A stretch of 64,000 nt of DNA from Alitta virens (GCA_932294295.1 OW028579.1:35842362-35906361), one strand, 5' to 3'. Positions 25,101 through 34,599 are shown, counted from the first letter of the stretch. Notes: generated from the letters alone by a model not told the origin. Numbers and translations: made by a program.

Positions 25101-28100
25101 ACAACTTCATATACTGGAAACCAGTGTCAAGGTATGGCATCGATTTTTATATATTTTGTAGTTAAAGTGCCTAACTAGCCCAAGAAAAGTAAAAACACGT
25201 GGAAAATAGATACACTTTCTTCAGCTACCATAACAAAGACACATGGCAGACATTGTCAGAATGAAAAGTACATGTGAGATAAAATTACATGTTTACAGCA
25301 TATTTCATAGACTTAGAAACTGAACTCCAGAGGACGTCATGTGAATCCAGGCCTCCCATTGGCCAAAGCAGGCCCTGAACCAATAAGATTCCTAGATTCA
25401 CATGACGCCATCGGGAGTTCAGGTTTCTAAGTCTGTGGAAAATGCTGTAAAACCCAGCACTACAACCAGATTGGCCAGAGCAACAGAGTATTTTCACTGA
25501 GCAGCCCTGAATTCAGCAAGACATAAGTCTTTCCTCTCTCATTTTGCTTACACACATAGTAGGTATTACCTAACTGAATATACATTAAAATGCACTAAAA
25601 ATACTGCTGCTAGGATGCACTTTGCTGCAGCCAATCATAGTCAAGGGCGGGAACTTTTTCAGCCAATAGAATTGCAGTATGCTGTTGTAGCCACCTGGTG
25701 GAAATACAGAGAACCTTCGTGAAAATCTACTATTCCCCTAGCCAAGGGTTAGATTTGGGTTTAGTTGAATACATGTACATGATCTTCTGGGAGTTAATTT
25801 CAGTAGAGTAATGATTACTCGAGTTCTAAAATTATCTTCAGAGAGCCATTCTAGCTCAATAGTCCACAACTTTCAGAAACCAGTTTTAGTTGCAGAAATT
25901 TGACACAAAAGGGTCCAACCAGGGCCTACTGTTAGATACAAAACTTTGCCAAATGTCACTAAAGAGAAAGGTCAAGCACAGTCCAAAACCTAGGAAGCAG
26001 ATTGCAGCAGATCGCAGCAGATTGCAGCAGATTGCAGCAGATCGCAGCAGATCGCAGCAGATTGCAGCAGATTGCAGCAGATCGCAGCAGATCGCAGCAG
26101 ATCGCAGCAGATTGCAGCAGATCGCAGCAGATCGCAGCAGATCGCAGCAGATCGCAGCAGATCGCAGCAGATCGCAGCAGATCGCAGCAGATCGCAGCAG
26201 ATTGCAGCAGATTGCAGCAGTATCAATTTCAAATCATATGCATTCTGTAGCACACCATTGTATCACCATACTATATAGCTTCTTTATTTTCATTTTCTTT
26301 CAGTCAGCAGATGTGTAAACAACCCATGCATGAATGGCGGCACATGTGTTTTGGATTCTTCACTCTCAGCGGGATACAGATGCAGATGCATAGCCTCTTA
26401 CACAGGGAATATGTGTCAAAGTAAGTTGATGCATATCACTTAATCTATCTTAATATTTTCCCAAGCTCAAACACCTTAAACATCAGAAAAAAAACCTTAA
26501 AAAAAGAAAGATATCGCCATAAAATGATGGATTTCCTAGAGAAAGTGTTCCGGATAGTTAAATAGTACAATTGTAGTTAGATATAATTATTGCTTAATTG
26601 GAAAGAGATTTTTGAGCCCTACAGGGCTATTTGGGGATGTAATCTAAAGTGCAATATCAAGCCCTTAAAAGTCCTGGGGCTCCTTGTGTAACACTGTGGC
26701 AGAAAACCTCAAACCCAAGTGGCCAACACAGGTCTCAGTGCAATGCAAACTGTCCCCTAATACTAGCCCAAGAAATCTGATGTTCGCTTAGCTCTTATTT
26801 ATTATCTGATATTTTGTGAGCAGCTCACTATAAACGTCACAACATGAATAAGAAGCGACAGCGGTGTGCAGTCAGGAAGGGTTTCTTGGGCTACCCTGTG
26901 TGTGTGTGAATAGGGCTTTACGTCCTGTATTTCTGCACCAGTTGGGCTAGGTAGGACAGGCAGAGACCATGGCAATGAGACGAAGGATGAAACAGCCATC
27001 CAACTTAGGCTCGACCGGGAATCGAACCAGGGACCCAGCGGTTGGAAGCCCAGAGCGCTACCTCTGTCTTGGGCTACCCTAATACCTACTCACATAGTGT
27101 GCGTGTATGACGTGAACAAACTTACTTGTATCATTAAACACAACACAATTGTATTGTCATATAGTGACGTTATGTGTAGCCTTGCAGATTGTGATTGTCT
27201 GCTGAAACAGTTGTTTTCAAGATTATTCTGAAATATTGTTTATTCTAAATTAATTAAACTTATAAGTGAGTTCAGTATATTCTGCTGATTTTTTTAGGTC
27301 TCTTACAAAATCCAGAACTGTTTGGCTTCCTAAGTATATGTAATTCCTGTACAACTCCCTAGGTGGAGTAATTCAGTATTTAGTGAAATCTGTAAAGTTC
27401 AATATATTTCCAGTAGGATAGTTTTCTGAGGGCCCACAAGGGTTCTAGGGTAAATTATTCAACCAACCAGAAGCAAGCAGCTATCTCTGTTCTTAGAGAT
27501 GAAATTCACTGTAGGAATAAGCCAGGACTTTTGATCCCTGACGGAATTGTCATTATGGATCCATTGATATCTAGTCAGACATTATGACTAGTTAATAGCC
27601 AGATGAACTCTAACTTGTGAGATACTACATCTTCTGTATGGACTAATTTGTCTTGAATTCTCAAAAACAATGATTCTTTGACATGGATGTTTGACAATAT
27701 ACATTTGAATCTTATCATTTGGACTTTGTCTCGCTTTTAACTCATCATCCGAGAAACCGGATTTTAATGGAACAACGGTATTGTTCAGCTGTCTCTTAGG
27801 TATTAGAGCCTGAGAGGTGGTCTGTTCGGTTCTGGACACTAAAAACCTCTTGCCAAGCTAGTGATGCTACATCCCCGAAAACACACTAGTGAGATGACAA
27901 TGTAAGAAACCCCGTCACTCTACCGCAGTATAACTAAAGTAATCGGGCAATTACGTAATATATTCAGTACATGTATTTGCATTTGCTTTATTTTTTACAG
28001 CTGATATTTGCAGTACAAATCCTTGTATGAATGGGGGAACTTGCCAGTTGGATCTCTCTGGCAGTCTTGGTTACACCTGTACTTGTCCCAATGAATTCGT

Positions 28101-29406
28101 TGGAAACCGATGCCAGACTAGTAAGTGTAGTTTGTGATCAGTTTTTGATGGTCCTTCAAGTAAGTTACCGTGTGGAAATATAACTATTTCAAAATATTGT
28201 GCACATGGACTAAATCGCAACCAAGTATTTTCAAGGGTTACCTAGATGGAATAGGATACATCTTGTAAGACATGGCCTGTATCGAATTTGTAAATTGCAA
28301 TGTTTTTTGGAAAAGCTGATACTGACAGCCAGTAATATAGCGAACAGCATTTTTTTGTTAGCGCCCTCATAGCTAAGAGTTTGGTGATTAATTTGAGGGG
28401 TTTTATATGACCCGACTCCTTCTAGTTTGTTTACAATCAAAAGGTGAAGTGCGACCCCCGAGGTTTTTCAATACATGGGTTCAGTCCGCTAACTCTTCCC
28501 AGAAGCTTAATGACATGTCGCTTTAGTGGAGAGAACAATTAAAAATGTTTTAAATGTAATATAGAAGAAAAAGTAATCGAAGGAAATTTGTGTAAATGTA
28601 GAAGATAATGACAAGTAATTTTGATTTGTTGGCCTATTAAATTTGCATGAGGAACAATTTGGTATATCACATTCCTGAATATAAGCCTCAACTGCCTTCT
28701 TTTTTACATTTAATTTAAAACCATGGAAGCTATGTGTGTTTATGTTTTCTTTGAAAATATTTGGCATATGGTTTAATGTGTTTGGACAGTTATAGGATAT
28801 ATACAAAGTCTGGCAAATTCATGTCTCACAACGGGTAGCTTTAAATTGTTGGTATGTCTGGTTACAAATCTGTGGGTTTTATTTTCGAGATTTGTTTTCA
28901 TTTCATACGTGAAGTAATGAGGTAATAATGAATGTTCAAATTTAAAGCAAAATTTATATTCCTGCAGTGCATCTAGACCTATAATATTTTAACCCCTCTG
29001 TTGAGTCCACGCAATGATGCATTTTCAATCAACGTTTATTGTATGCAGATTTCGGTGAATCTACAAATTATCAAAGATCACAAAAAAACTTAGCATAAAA
29101 AAAGAAAACCCACAAACTCAATATCTTGACCTTAAATATAATGTTATGACTTAATAACATATAATTTATCAACCGCATAACCGAAGTCCTGAAGGCAATT
29201 AGAAATTAATACTAATGAAACACAAATTGACAACATGAGTATTATGCACATAATATAACTTAATCAACTAAATTATCATTGATCATGCAATCATTTACAT
29301 TTCAGGCAGGAACAATTCTGTCAACAAGGGAATGAAGCCAGTCTCTGTAGCCCCCTGGTGGACAACTCTGGCAGTTTTGGCCGTCTGTTGGCTGTTCCAG
29401 AAATGA
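7095..29406 (+). CDS. EGF-repeat matrix metalloproteinase (M10A), 15 exons, 570 aa
   Basis: The spliced gene encodes a zinc endopeptidase of the matrix metalloproteinase family, presumably secreted or tethered at the cell surface and acting on extracellular matrix. Exons, each set by splice signals and phase: 7095-7193, 12818-12935, 15055-15147, 16707-16804, 18080-18159, 18534-18685, 19700-19858, 20984-21097, 21550-21663, 23357-23473, 24059-24175, 25018-25131, 26304-26420, 28001-28120, 29306-29406. They sum to 1,713 nt, in frame to TGA. Domains: signal peptide 1-23, propeptide to about 99, catalytic 100-266, seven EGF domains 267-537, hydrophobic tail 538-570. No hemopexin domain is visible, unlike most vertebrate MMPs. 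Oddities: intron 4 starts with GC, and exon 11 lacks a GT donor. The start is the first ATG before a good signal peptide; a second in-frame ATG lies 18 nt downstream. The family call is firm; orthology to a named MMP is not claimed. Confidence 0.93.
7493..7862 (+). repeat. Dispersed repeat R1, copy 1 (MMP intron 1)
   Basis: Begins GTACCACTCACCAGTGACAT and ends near GGTGTACGTATCTCATG. It shares start, AGCCAGAAAGTGGG, GACGGAGCGCTATTTT and end with 29674-30110. No open frame. Confidence 0.75.
8858..9053. repeat. Foldback element with about 80-bp arms (MMP intron 1)
   Basis: The left arm TTTCCAAGCACAAAGGTC ... GAGCTTTCACCCAT ... TTATGGGCTTC is mirrored by the right arm GAAGCCCATAAGAG ... ATGGGTGAAAGCTC ... 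GACCTTTGTGCTTGGAAA. The loop contains CATGACTTGACCATGG. Confidence 0.85.
9064..9180. repeat. MITE of the CTCCAGATGACGTCATGTGA family
   Basis: Inverted arms GAAAGTAAAGCTCCAGATGA and CATCTAGAGTTTAGCTTCC. Related copies: 13564-14415 (interrupted), 18721-18880 and 25292-25455. Confidence 0.75.
9240..9480. repeat. Degenerate GATGTAAATATGACGT repeat field
   Basis: Variants of TGATGTAAAT and GACGTAAAT recur about ten times, with two copies of a longer block (AAAACTTTC.AA..CAACCAA.ATCCAAC). Many TGACGT half-sites occur, probably incidental. Confidence 0.55.
11494..11550. repeat. (TTAG)n microsatellite
   Basis: GTTAGTTAGTTAGTTAGTTA, interrupted once by CATGTTACATAG. Tetranucleotide, not the hexameric metazoan telomere repeat. 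Confidence 0.85.
12621..12803 (+). mobile_element. SINE family A copy abutting the MMP exon 2 splice acceptor
   Basis: A full-length diverged copy in MMP sense orientation. The tRNA head (GGCCTAGCTCAATAGTAG A-box, GGGTTTAATTCC B-box) comes first and the 3' end GACGTTAAGCCCTAATCCAC last, 14 bp before exon 2. Flanks CTCTGTTATTAG (12609-12620) and CTCTGTTTTCAG (12806-12817) look like a decayed target-site duplication. Confidence 0.85.
12818..15147 (+). CDS. MMP exons 2-3: propeptide with cysteine switch
   Basis: Exon 2 (12818-12935) encodes a peptidoglycan-binding-like helix bundle typical of MMP prodomains: DYLQRYGHA, then IRKFQEYFGLLVTG. Exon 3 (15055-15147) carries the switch-like motif QKRCDVEDFP. 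It is a divergent form of the family PRCGVPD, with the key Cys (residue 88) retained; this cysteine would ligate the active-site zinc and keep the zymogen latent. RRGR at residues 96-99 fits a minimal furin-type R-X-X-R cleavage site just before the catalytic domain. Glycine is replaced by Asp after the switch Cys, so latency strength may differ. A SINE abuts the exon 2 acceptor. Confidence 0.88.
13564..14415. repeat. MITE interrupted by a 700-bp inserted element
   Basis: The left part CAGCACATTCCATAAACATG with GAGGACGTCATGTGAATC, and the right part CTGGATCCACATGACGTCCA with CAGTTCAGTTACCATG, are the two arms of the MITE seen intact at 25.3 kb. Between them lies an element with its own terminal repeats. 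Confidence 0.7.
13634..14333. mobile_element. 700-bp non-autonomous DNA element with 20-bp perfect TIRs
   Basis: The termini AAGGGGCGTTCACACTATCA and TGATAGTGTGAACGCCCCTT are perfect inverted repeats. The interior is rich in CGTCCGTC, ACTCGTAGA and ACGAGCG motifs and encodes no transposase. A fragment with the same motifs lies at 1808-1860. The target-site duplication is unclear. Confidence 0.8.
15290..15460. repeat. (TATC)n microsatellite in MMP intron 3
   Basis: About 170 bp of TATC/TGTC units. A second, shorter tract lies at 16614-16675, just before exon 4. Confidence 0.95.
16707..19858 (+). CDS. MMP exons 4-7: zinc protease catalytic domain
   Basis: Exons 16707-16804, 18080-18159, 18534-18685 and 19700-19858 encode residues 104-266. 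The block opens with YKWSGNIDWRLN, equivalent to the first beta strand, and continues through the HGDAYPFQ and LAHAFYPSSHPIAGDMHYN segments, which carry the family's structural Zn/Ca ligands. The catalytic motif HELGHALGLRH has H223, E224, H227 and H233. The Met-turn VMYP has M241. All catalytic residues are present, so an active enzyme is expected. The domain ends with a DDILGILAAYG helix. No fibronectin type II insert is present. Confidence 0.93.
16920..17480 (+). pseudogene. LINE reverse transcriptase C-terminal relic in MMP intron 4
   Basis: The translation shows KIGKMSRLRAIASSYILNK, QPVIDYAICSWG, NFAARVVTGNFDHVNSHGAD, KSLKWMNVIQRRNYF and a late NNLPDNLKAF. This pattern is typical of the RT C-terminus of CR1/L2/Rex-type LINEs. 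Several stops interrupt it. It lies in the MMP sense orientation inside the GC-AG intron. Confidence 0.75.
18721..18880. repeat. MITE, palindromic copy in MMP intron 6
   Basis: Arms ACTCTTGAGGATGTCATGTT and CACATGACATCATCTGGAGT enclose a perfect inner palindrome around GACTCCCATTGG / CCAATGGGAGTC. Confidence 0.85.
19293..19646 (-). mobile_element. Multimeric SINE family A insertion (2.6 tandem units of 135 bp)
   Basis: The body of the SINE repeats with period 135 (GATTTGGGCTTCACG at 19304, 19439 and 19574). The last unit ends abruptly at GGCAATGAG. The array is flanked by the perfect 13-bp repeat GGTTTGCCTAAAG (19280-19292 and 19647-19659). No A-box head is present. Because 135 is divisible by 3, the array gives a spurious repetitive reading frame. 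Confidence 0.9.
19869..20035 (-). repeat. Half copy of the 33.4-kb MITE (MMP intron 7)
   Basis: TTAGTTTCATTAAAAACG starts the segment; it then matches the complement of 33480-33628, including CTCAAAACCGGA, TAAAAGTACATATTTATGAT and AAATGTAAGCCGA. It begins 11 bp after the exon 7 donor. Confidence 0.8.
20490..20610. repeat. GTACTCGAGTAC-rich repeat
   Basis: GAGTAC/GTACTC words recur about ten times in 120 bp, including palindromic TGTACTCGAGTA twice. Confidence 0.7.
20984..28120 (+). CDS. MMP exons 8-14: seven EGF-like domains
   Basis: Seven exons (20984-21097, 21550-21663, 23357-23473, 24059-24175, 25018-25131, 26304-26420, 28001-28120) each encode one six-cysteine EGF domain of the form C..PCQNGGTC....C.C...TG..C. 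Each starts and ends in phase 1, the classic symmetrical EGF module. Lengths are 114, 114, 117, 117, 114, 117 and 120 nt. Repeats share PCQNGG or PCMNGG signatures and look like products of exon duplication. Calcium-binding D-x-N/D-E consensus is not evident. The domains probably mediate protein binding or spacing from the membrane. Exon 11 keeps all six cysteines but its donor reads GA rather than GT. Confidence 0.92.
21135..21222. repeat. (GATA)n microsatellite in MMP intron 8
   Basis: ATAGATAGATAGATAG runs with GCTA interruptions, about 40 bp downstream of the exon 8 donor. Confidence 0.9.
22170..22590 (-). repeat. Dispersed repeat R3, second copy (MMP intron 9)
   Basis: Inverted relative to the copy at 3.6-4.0 kb; the order of conserved blocks is reversed, as expected for opposite orientation. 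Confidence 0.7.
23838..23976. repeat. Hairpin element, MMP intron 10
   Basis: ACATGGCCAAATGTG and CACATTTGGCCATGT are perfect ends. The inner arms CCATGCGTTTGGATAAACGC / AACCATGCGT and CACCTAAT / ATTAGG continue the stem. Confidence 0.85.
24206..24401 (-). mobile_element. Full-length SINE family A with 14-bp TSD
   Basis: A complete copy, (GT)n tail through GCTAGGCCCCCGCCCT. Flanks GCATATTCATAGAT match exactly (24192-24205, 24402-24415). It begins about 30 bp after the end of MMP exon 11. Confidence 0.92.
24416..24705 (-). mobile_element. Second tRNA-derived SINE (family B)
   Basis: On the minus strand it begins with a tRNA-like head. The A-box is TGGTCTAGTGGTAAGACGC and the B-box GGGTTCAATCCC, about 45 bp apart. 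The body contains GATGAGGCGTTAAGTTGGC and CCCACCCATGGGGTAAATG. It directly follows the TSD of the family A copy. Confidence 0.8.
25292..25455. repeat. MITE, intact copy in MMP intron 12
   Basis: TTACAGCATATTTCATAGAC at the left end and GGAAAATGCTGTAAAA at the right form the terminal inverted repeats. GAGGACGTCATGTGAATCC and GATTCACATGACGCCATC form the inner arms. Confidence 0.88.
25999..26220. repeat. 10-bp minisatellite (ATYGCAGCAG)22, MMP intron 12
   Basis: About 22 perfect units differing only at C/T in the third base (ATCGCAGCAG or ATTGCAGCAG). It ends 83 bp before the exon 13 acceptor. It gives long repetitive frames (QQIAADRSR) on both strands that are not genes. Confidence 0.97.
26898..27066 (-). 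mobile_element. SINE family A, slightly 5' truncated, 14-bp TSD
   Basis: The body and most of the tRNA head are present, ending at GCGCTACCTCTG. The TSD TCTTGGGCTACCCT is perfect (26884-26897, 27067-27080). Lies in MMP intron 13. Confidence 0.92.
29306..29406 (+). CDS. MMP exon 15: hydrophobic C-terminal tail
   Basis: The last exon encodes a 33-residue tail: a polar segment (SRNNSVNKGMKPVSVAP), then WWTTLAVLAVCWLFQK and TGA. The final hydrophobic stretch with almost no cytoplasmic residue resembles a GPI-attachment signal, with Ser/Asn candidates upstream. A very short membrane anchor is the alternative. Anchoring would parallel the GPI-anchored MMP17 and MMP25 of vertebrates, but here it follows EGF domains rather than hemopexin. 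The anchoring mode is inference. Confidence 0.75.
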
Positions 29407-29673
29407 AAGAGGCAACTGGAACAACTACTGCATCAAGCTATTTTTGTTTAACTTTTTTTTGTCACCACATTATATAGCATTAACATTCTCGCTGAATAAT
29501 CATACTTAAATTAACCTGTTCACATGGATCAGACTATGCTAAAAATATGTATATATAATGCAATCAACATTACAAATATGATGTAGTAATCATAACACAC
29601 TCAAGAACAGAACTTTATATTAAGTGCATTGCAGCGCAACTTAACACTATATATGACATGGTACCAATTTTTT

Positions 29674-30110
29674 TGTACCACTCAACAGTGAAATTTAGCA
29701 TTAGGTACACCATTGTACAAATCCCCATGTACAACAGTTAAGAGCCACGCCGCTTCGGGATTGGATGCAGCCAGAAAGTGGGCTGTCAAGCTAGAAATCA
29801 CTGATTTAGGAGTACAGGCAAGTTCTGACTGAGAATACTTGAAAATTTTATTAAAACTTTATCCGTTTTCACCCGATTTTAAATTAAAACATTTTCTGGA
29901 AGCTAAGATCGCCATCAATCTGCTTATATTATTGGCATATATTAATAATTGAGATGAAGTGTAGACGGAGCGCTATTTTTCCAGTTGGGAAATAGAAAAT
30001 TGTACAGTTATTTTTATTCACAAATTGTTCTAACACTTGGATGGGATTCAGTGGAACAAAACAACATTGACATTTTCGGGTGTACATATCTAATGGTTAA
30101 GTTTGACAGT
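29674..30110 (+). repeat. Dispersed repeat R1, copy 2
   Basis: Same orientation as the copy in MMP intron 1, about 75-80% similar by eye in the aligned blocks. It lies about 270 bp after the MMP stop codon. Confidence 0.75.
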
Positions 30111-30129
30111 GTAGTTTAGTCCACTAACA

Positions 30130-30890
30130 GCTGAAGAGCTGAATGAATAATTTGCAAATATTGGTATTAATTATGTCAAACCTCTACCATTGTAAAATCA
30201 TATTCTCTGGAAAGGAACTGAAAGTAATTATGAATTTAAATTTAATGAAATTTGGAATGTAAATATATTGAAGCTATTGACTTCTTTAAAAGATGCCAAA
30301 GCTCAATTGATGTATTATACTTTGATTGTAAATTAGACTGGCTGCTCCTGTAATTTCTAGAGCAGCCATGCACATGTTTAATATGTCGTTATGTAAAGGG
30401 TCGGTTCCATCTGATTGGAAATATGCACGGGTTACGCCCATTTATAAGGGCACAGGCGATGTTAATGATACTGGTAATTTTAGACCTATTTCTGTAACTG
30501 GGCACTTAACCAAACACTTTGAAAAGGAAATACAATGTAAACGTGTCAGTTATCTAAACTTGTTTATTTTCCATACCTTTTCCCAAGAATAGGGAATGGT
30601 TTCCATACCTATTTCCAGGAATAAGGGATGGATTATTTTCCATACTTATTCTCAGCACCAAGTACTTATGTAACTTAGTGGTGATGGCATGTGAAACAAA
30701 TCATAGAAGCATTTGAATAAACAAAATTTTATAGGTTGATGTCTCTTTATAGAACAAAGATTATAAAGATCTTTGATAGAGCTTCAAACTGTTGGCGTAC
30801 ACTTCCACATGATAAACACATGGCCACCACCACTGAGAGTTTCAAAAAGTTACTCAGACATATTAGGGCCAACACTGCAATAATATAGTG
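30130..30890 (+). pseudogene. LINE RT relic downstream of the MMP gene
   Basis: 30340-30535 encodes APVISRAAMHMFNMSL, GSVPSDWKYARVTPIYKG and NFRPISVTGHLTKHFEKE, the N-terminal RT motifs of a CR1/L2-like LINE. 30735-30880 encodes a C-terminal NCWRTLPHDK...ESFKKLLRHIR piece. The middle of the RT is deleted. It may be the same broad family as the copy at 16.9 kb. Confidence 0.65.
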
Positions 30891-31022
30891 GTTTTTATTT
30901 GTTTTTACTTTACAATTGTTTTTACATACCAGGGCCACATGAAAAAGATTGTGTCGCTCAGCATGAATATATTTATAAATAAATAAACCCTTGTACAACG
31001 TCTCGCATGTCCATATTATCAT

Positions 31023-33388
31023 CAGGTAATTTATTACATATTATTTGATACATACTATATACCAGTTACCATTTAAATATTGACAAATAGCCACTGACTC
31101 TTGCCATCAGTGTAAAATAGGTGCTTATCTTATCCTTATCAAATGATTTTGGAAAATATGACCAATCCCCTTTCTGTTTCTTCCCAATCAACACTTGTTT
31201 TTTTTTTTTAACTCTTTGTATCATCACATTCTTGGCAGTTCTTTAGTAGCCAATAAGTGGCTCATCAAAATCAATGTGGAATGCATTTATAAACTATTTA
31301 TAAAGTTTAAAATCAGTAAATGAAATGTAAATGGAGTGATATATTTTAAATTATGAAAAAATATAAGGTGATGCTTTGAATTCGGACTCCAATCATTATT
31401 TACTGTTTTGTTTTGTATCAAGTTCCATGTTCTGTTACCATGGATTGTTTTGCTTTGTTATGCTATTTGTTGTTATGTATTTTATGCTATTTCTGTGTAA
31501 ATTATGTGTTATAATATAGGTATTGTTTGACTGTGAGACCAGATCCTTAGTGCCCAATCAGTTTGTTATATTCGTGTAAAAGTGAAGACTTTCTTACTTT
31601 TTTTGATGTTGAAAATCAGCATGTTGCCAAGCTAGCCTTAATATCAGTAGTAGGGGTGTTATAAATTCAGTGAAACACCAACAGTGGTCAGACCATTCAT
31701 TGATAATTCGACCCAGATGCATCATAACCATGATTTGATACCAGTTGTGAGAGTCACTGAGAGATAATATAGTTATAGTGAAAATATAGAGGCATGCCTC
31801 ATCATGCACAGTGTTCACTCTCTCGGGCATTGAAGTCTCCCTTTTACACGAGAGCTGTAAATCTAAGAAAAGGAATGCTTAATTCCTTTAAATACTTGAG
31901 TTGAAATCAAAACATTGACAGTCACCTCTGTATAATGTATGCTTTGTTTAAACAGGAACCATAGAACTGTCTCATTTGTATAATTACTGGAAACATTGTC
32001 TTTTGAACCAATGTTCATAAACATGATGTAGGCTGTGAAGATTTCATGCAGAAATAAATCATGTAATTAAAATGGAAAATTGCCTTTTTTTTAAATGTGT
32101 AAAACAAGATATGGAAGAAAGAAAAAACTGTTTAATAAAATGAAATGGTTTTGGCCTATTATTATCACTGTAATAATTACGTACAATCACTCTTCAATCT
32201 TCTCTTGCTTCGAAGTTTTCTCCTGTGTTTGCATAAATTTCATACTTAATTTCCTAATGAAACAAAACCATACCGGAGCCAAACAAAACAGCTTTGTAAA
32301 AGCATTGTGACATAATTAAGACTTCATCAAAACAGTTTAGCAGTTAACAGTTTGTTTGACGAAATCAATTAATGTTTGCCGTTTCTGATCGGCAAGTGCT
32401 TCAGGTCAACCAAAACAAGTGCAAAAGAAAGAATCTTTGGGCTTTTATCATGTTGAATACACAGTAAACTGTGACATAACACTTCACTGCTGGCTTTGCT
32501 TGGTGTGGGCATGATGTCACTCCTTCTACTGGGCATCAGTTTACAGAATTGACCGATCGGTGGCTGCAAAACCCTCATGTCATGGATGAAAAAGACAAAC
32601 ATAAAAAACAATTCTACATAATCATAACATCAATAATAAAAAAAATTGCAGTATTGATTTGAATAATAGGTACTGTATCTGGAAACTGCAATTATAAATT
32701 GACTCTTGTTTTAAAAGATGTTCATGGCTATTCAAGTTTCAGCAAAAAATGTACAATTTGCAGTGCAGAACTGTCTCTCTAGCCCTTCAAGCATGCTGCC
32801 TGTGAATTTCATTGAGCCACAATAAATCAAATATCTTTCTTTTGCCTAAAGTATTTTATTTCACAGCTGATATTAATGTGTCATAACAATATCTTTGGAA
32901 TTCCGCTTTGTAAAAGAAATTACAAAAAGTATTGAAGGTAACTAAGAAAAGTTTTATTGTTCACAGATATCTGTACAATGTATCACTTTGACTTGCAATA
33001 AATAAAGTCATTCCCATAGGATAAGATAAGATAAAATTGTATTTAAAGTCAATGGTGAAATAAAATTACAATAGAGCACAAGCTAAAAGCGTTTCGCTGA
33101 CAGAAAATATTACAAAACAAGGTGAAACATTTACAAATGATCGAGCGAATGAAATTAAATATTTTAAGTTAAGTACTGTTAAAACTTATTACAAGGAATT
33201 TCTTTTACAGAGAATACAGTTGCCACATTGACAGGTACTAAGGATATTGTTACTTCTTAATGAGTCTTAAATTGCAAGAAGTCTTCTAAGTTCTTTAAGT
33301 TATTGGGTAACATGTTCCACACCAGAGGACAAATAGCATGGCACTCATTCTTTGGGCAAGACTGCCAAGGAAACTGCTGTATAATACA
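31023..33388. other. Intergenic, no gene recognised
   Basis: AT-rich sequence with scattered short frames lacking splice context or family motifs. 32990-33060 contains AATAAATAAAG and ATAAGATAAGATAAAAT tracts that could be a retroposon tail. Nothing else is supported. Confidence 0.4.
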
Positions 33389-33630
33389 AGTTAGTTTCAT
33401 AAAAAACGGTTGACTCCAGACAGCTGTAGCGACCTATACCTGACTGTGATCTAAAAATGCTAAAGCCAGCTGCTTCTGTAGCTAATATTCGGCTTACATT
33501 TATCACCAGAAAAGTGTAAACATGGCAAAAATGTAAGAAATTAATGTAATATATCATAAATATGTACTTTTAGATCCGGTTTTGAGAAGCAATTACAGCT
33601 TTGTCTTGGTCGTTTTTAATGAAACTTACT
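33389..33630. repeat. MITE with GTTTCATWAAAAAC termini
   Basis: The left end TTAGTTTCATAAAAAACG and right end CGTTTTTAATGAAACTTAC are inverted repeats, with nearly palindromic inner sequence. It is the full version of the half copy at 19.9 kb. Confidence 0.8.
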
Positions 33631-33720
33631 TTACATAACACAAACTGTAGTATAATTCAACCTCAAAGGTTGCCAATAAAGGCCTTGTGCACTCATTATT
33701 ATTTTATAACTAAACCTGAC

Positions 33721-33860
33721 TGTAATAATATTAGTTTCCCAGGCGTGACCTGAGAAGTCAAGCATGTAGGTTGAGGGGTGTTTATTCTTCCTCTGGCGGA
33801 ATACATGAGAACTATATTACAAGACATCTAGTGGAGAGTATGAGAACTACTATTACTACA
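33721..33860 (-). repeat. Gypsy 3' LTR (140 bp) with adjacent polypurine tract
   Basis: On the minus strand the tract AAAAGGGAGA is followed at once by TGTAGTAATA, and the segment ends TATTATTACA, so it has TG...CA ends and short inverted termini. An AATAAA hexamer lies inside. A second copy is not seen in the window. Confidence 0.7.
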
Positions 33861-34110
33861 TCTCCCTTTTGAGTTATGCTCAATTATTCAATTGATACAA
33901 TTACTATGAGTTGTACAATGCAATACTATGTCTGTGAATCTCTTACGTGACTAGGTTACAATACTAGAGTAAATGCCAATACTGATTCTCAAGAGATACA
34001 TTAAAATACATGAGTATTCAAGATAAAGTCAGCACGGTTAATCTATGCTACAGAGTTTTTGGCAGAACTATTAACTTTGGTTTAAGTACAACAGTCACAA
34101 GTCTTTGTTT

Positions 34111-34482
34111 TTACTGTTCTGCCTCATGTTGACTTGGCCGGGCTGTTGAGTCTGGCTGATTGGACGGATGGTTTTGGACGGATGTGCCAGGTTGTCTGTC
34201 TCTCTCTGGTTGAACTGGAGGGTCTCTTTCTCTTTCCGGCTTGTCAGGATCATCATTGTTCTGGATCAGCACTAAGGCAGATCGATTTCTTCTGACTGTG
34301 CCAGTCTGGGTCTGCACAATGTATGAGTGAGGATGCACTGTAGTAACAATGCAGCCTTCACGCTGTTGGTCTTTCACCCATGCTGTCTCTCCTGGGTCAA
34401 GATCAGGTAAAATTGACTCTGTGACTTTTGTTGAAATCTTCAGCGTATTTTTTCCTGAACTGAAGTTCTTTCTCTCTGACAT
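34111..34482 (-). pseudogene. Gypsy pol C-terminal region
   Basis: An open 123-codon frame (SILPDLDPGETAWVKDQQRE, then SYIVQTQTGTVRRNRS) resembles the post-integrase region of invertebrate gypsy elements. It ends in a charged Pro/Gln-rich tail. It follows the integrase after a frameshift. Confidence 0.7.
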
Positions 34483-34599
34483 CTGCGATATCGTCTTTCG
34501 AGATACGTTTAACCAGTGTTGCTTTTGGCACTGGGATTGTTGCTTGTAGCTTTCAACCCATTAGGAGTTCACTGGGAGATAGCCATTAGCGAGTGGAGT

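Noticed and set aside
25999..26220. Possible CRISPR-like array
   Set aside because: The unit is only 10 bp with no spacers, in an animal genome; a simple minisatellite.
25890..26318. QQIAADRSR repeat proteins on both strands
   Set aside because: Translation of the 10-bp minisatellite inside an intron; frames overlap each other.
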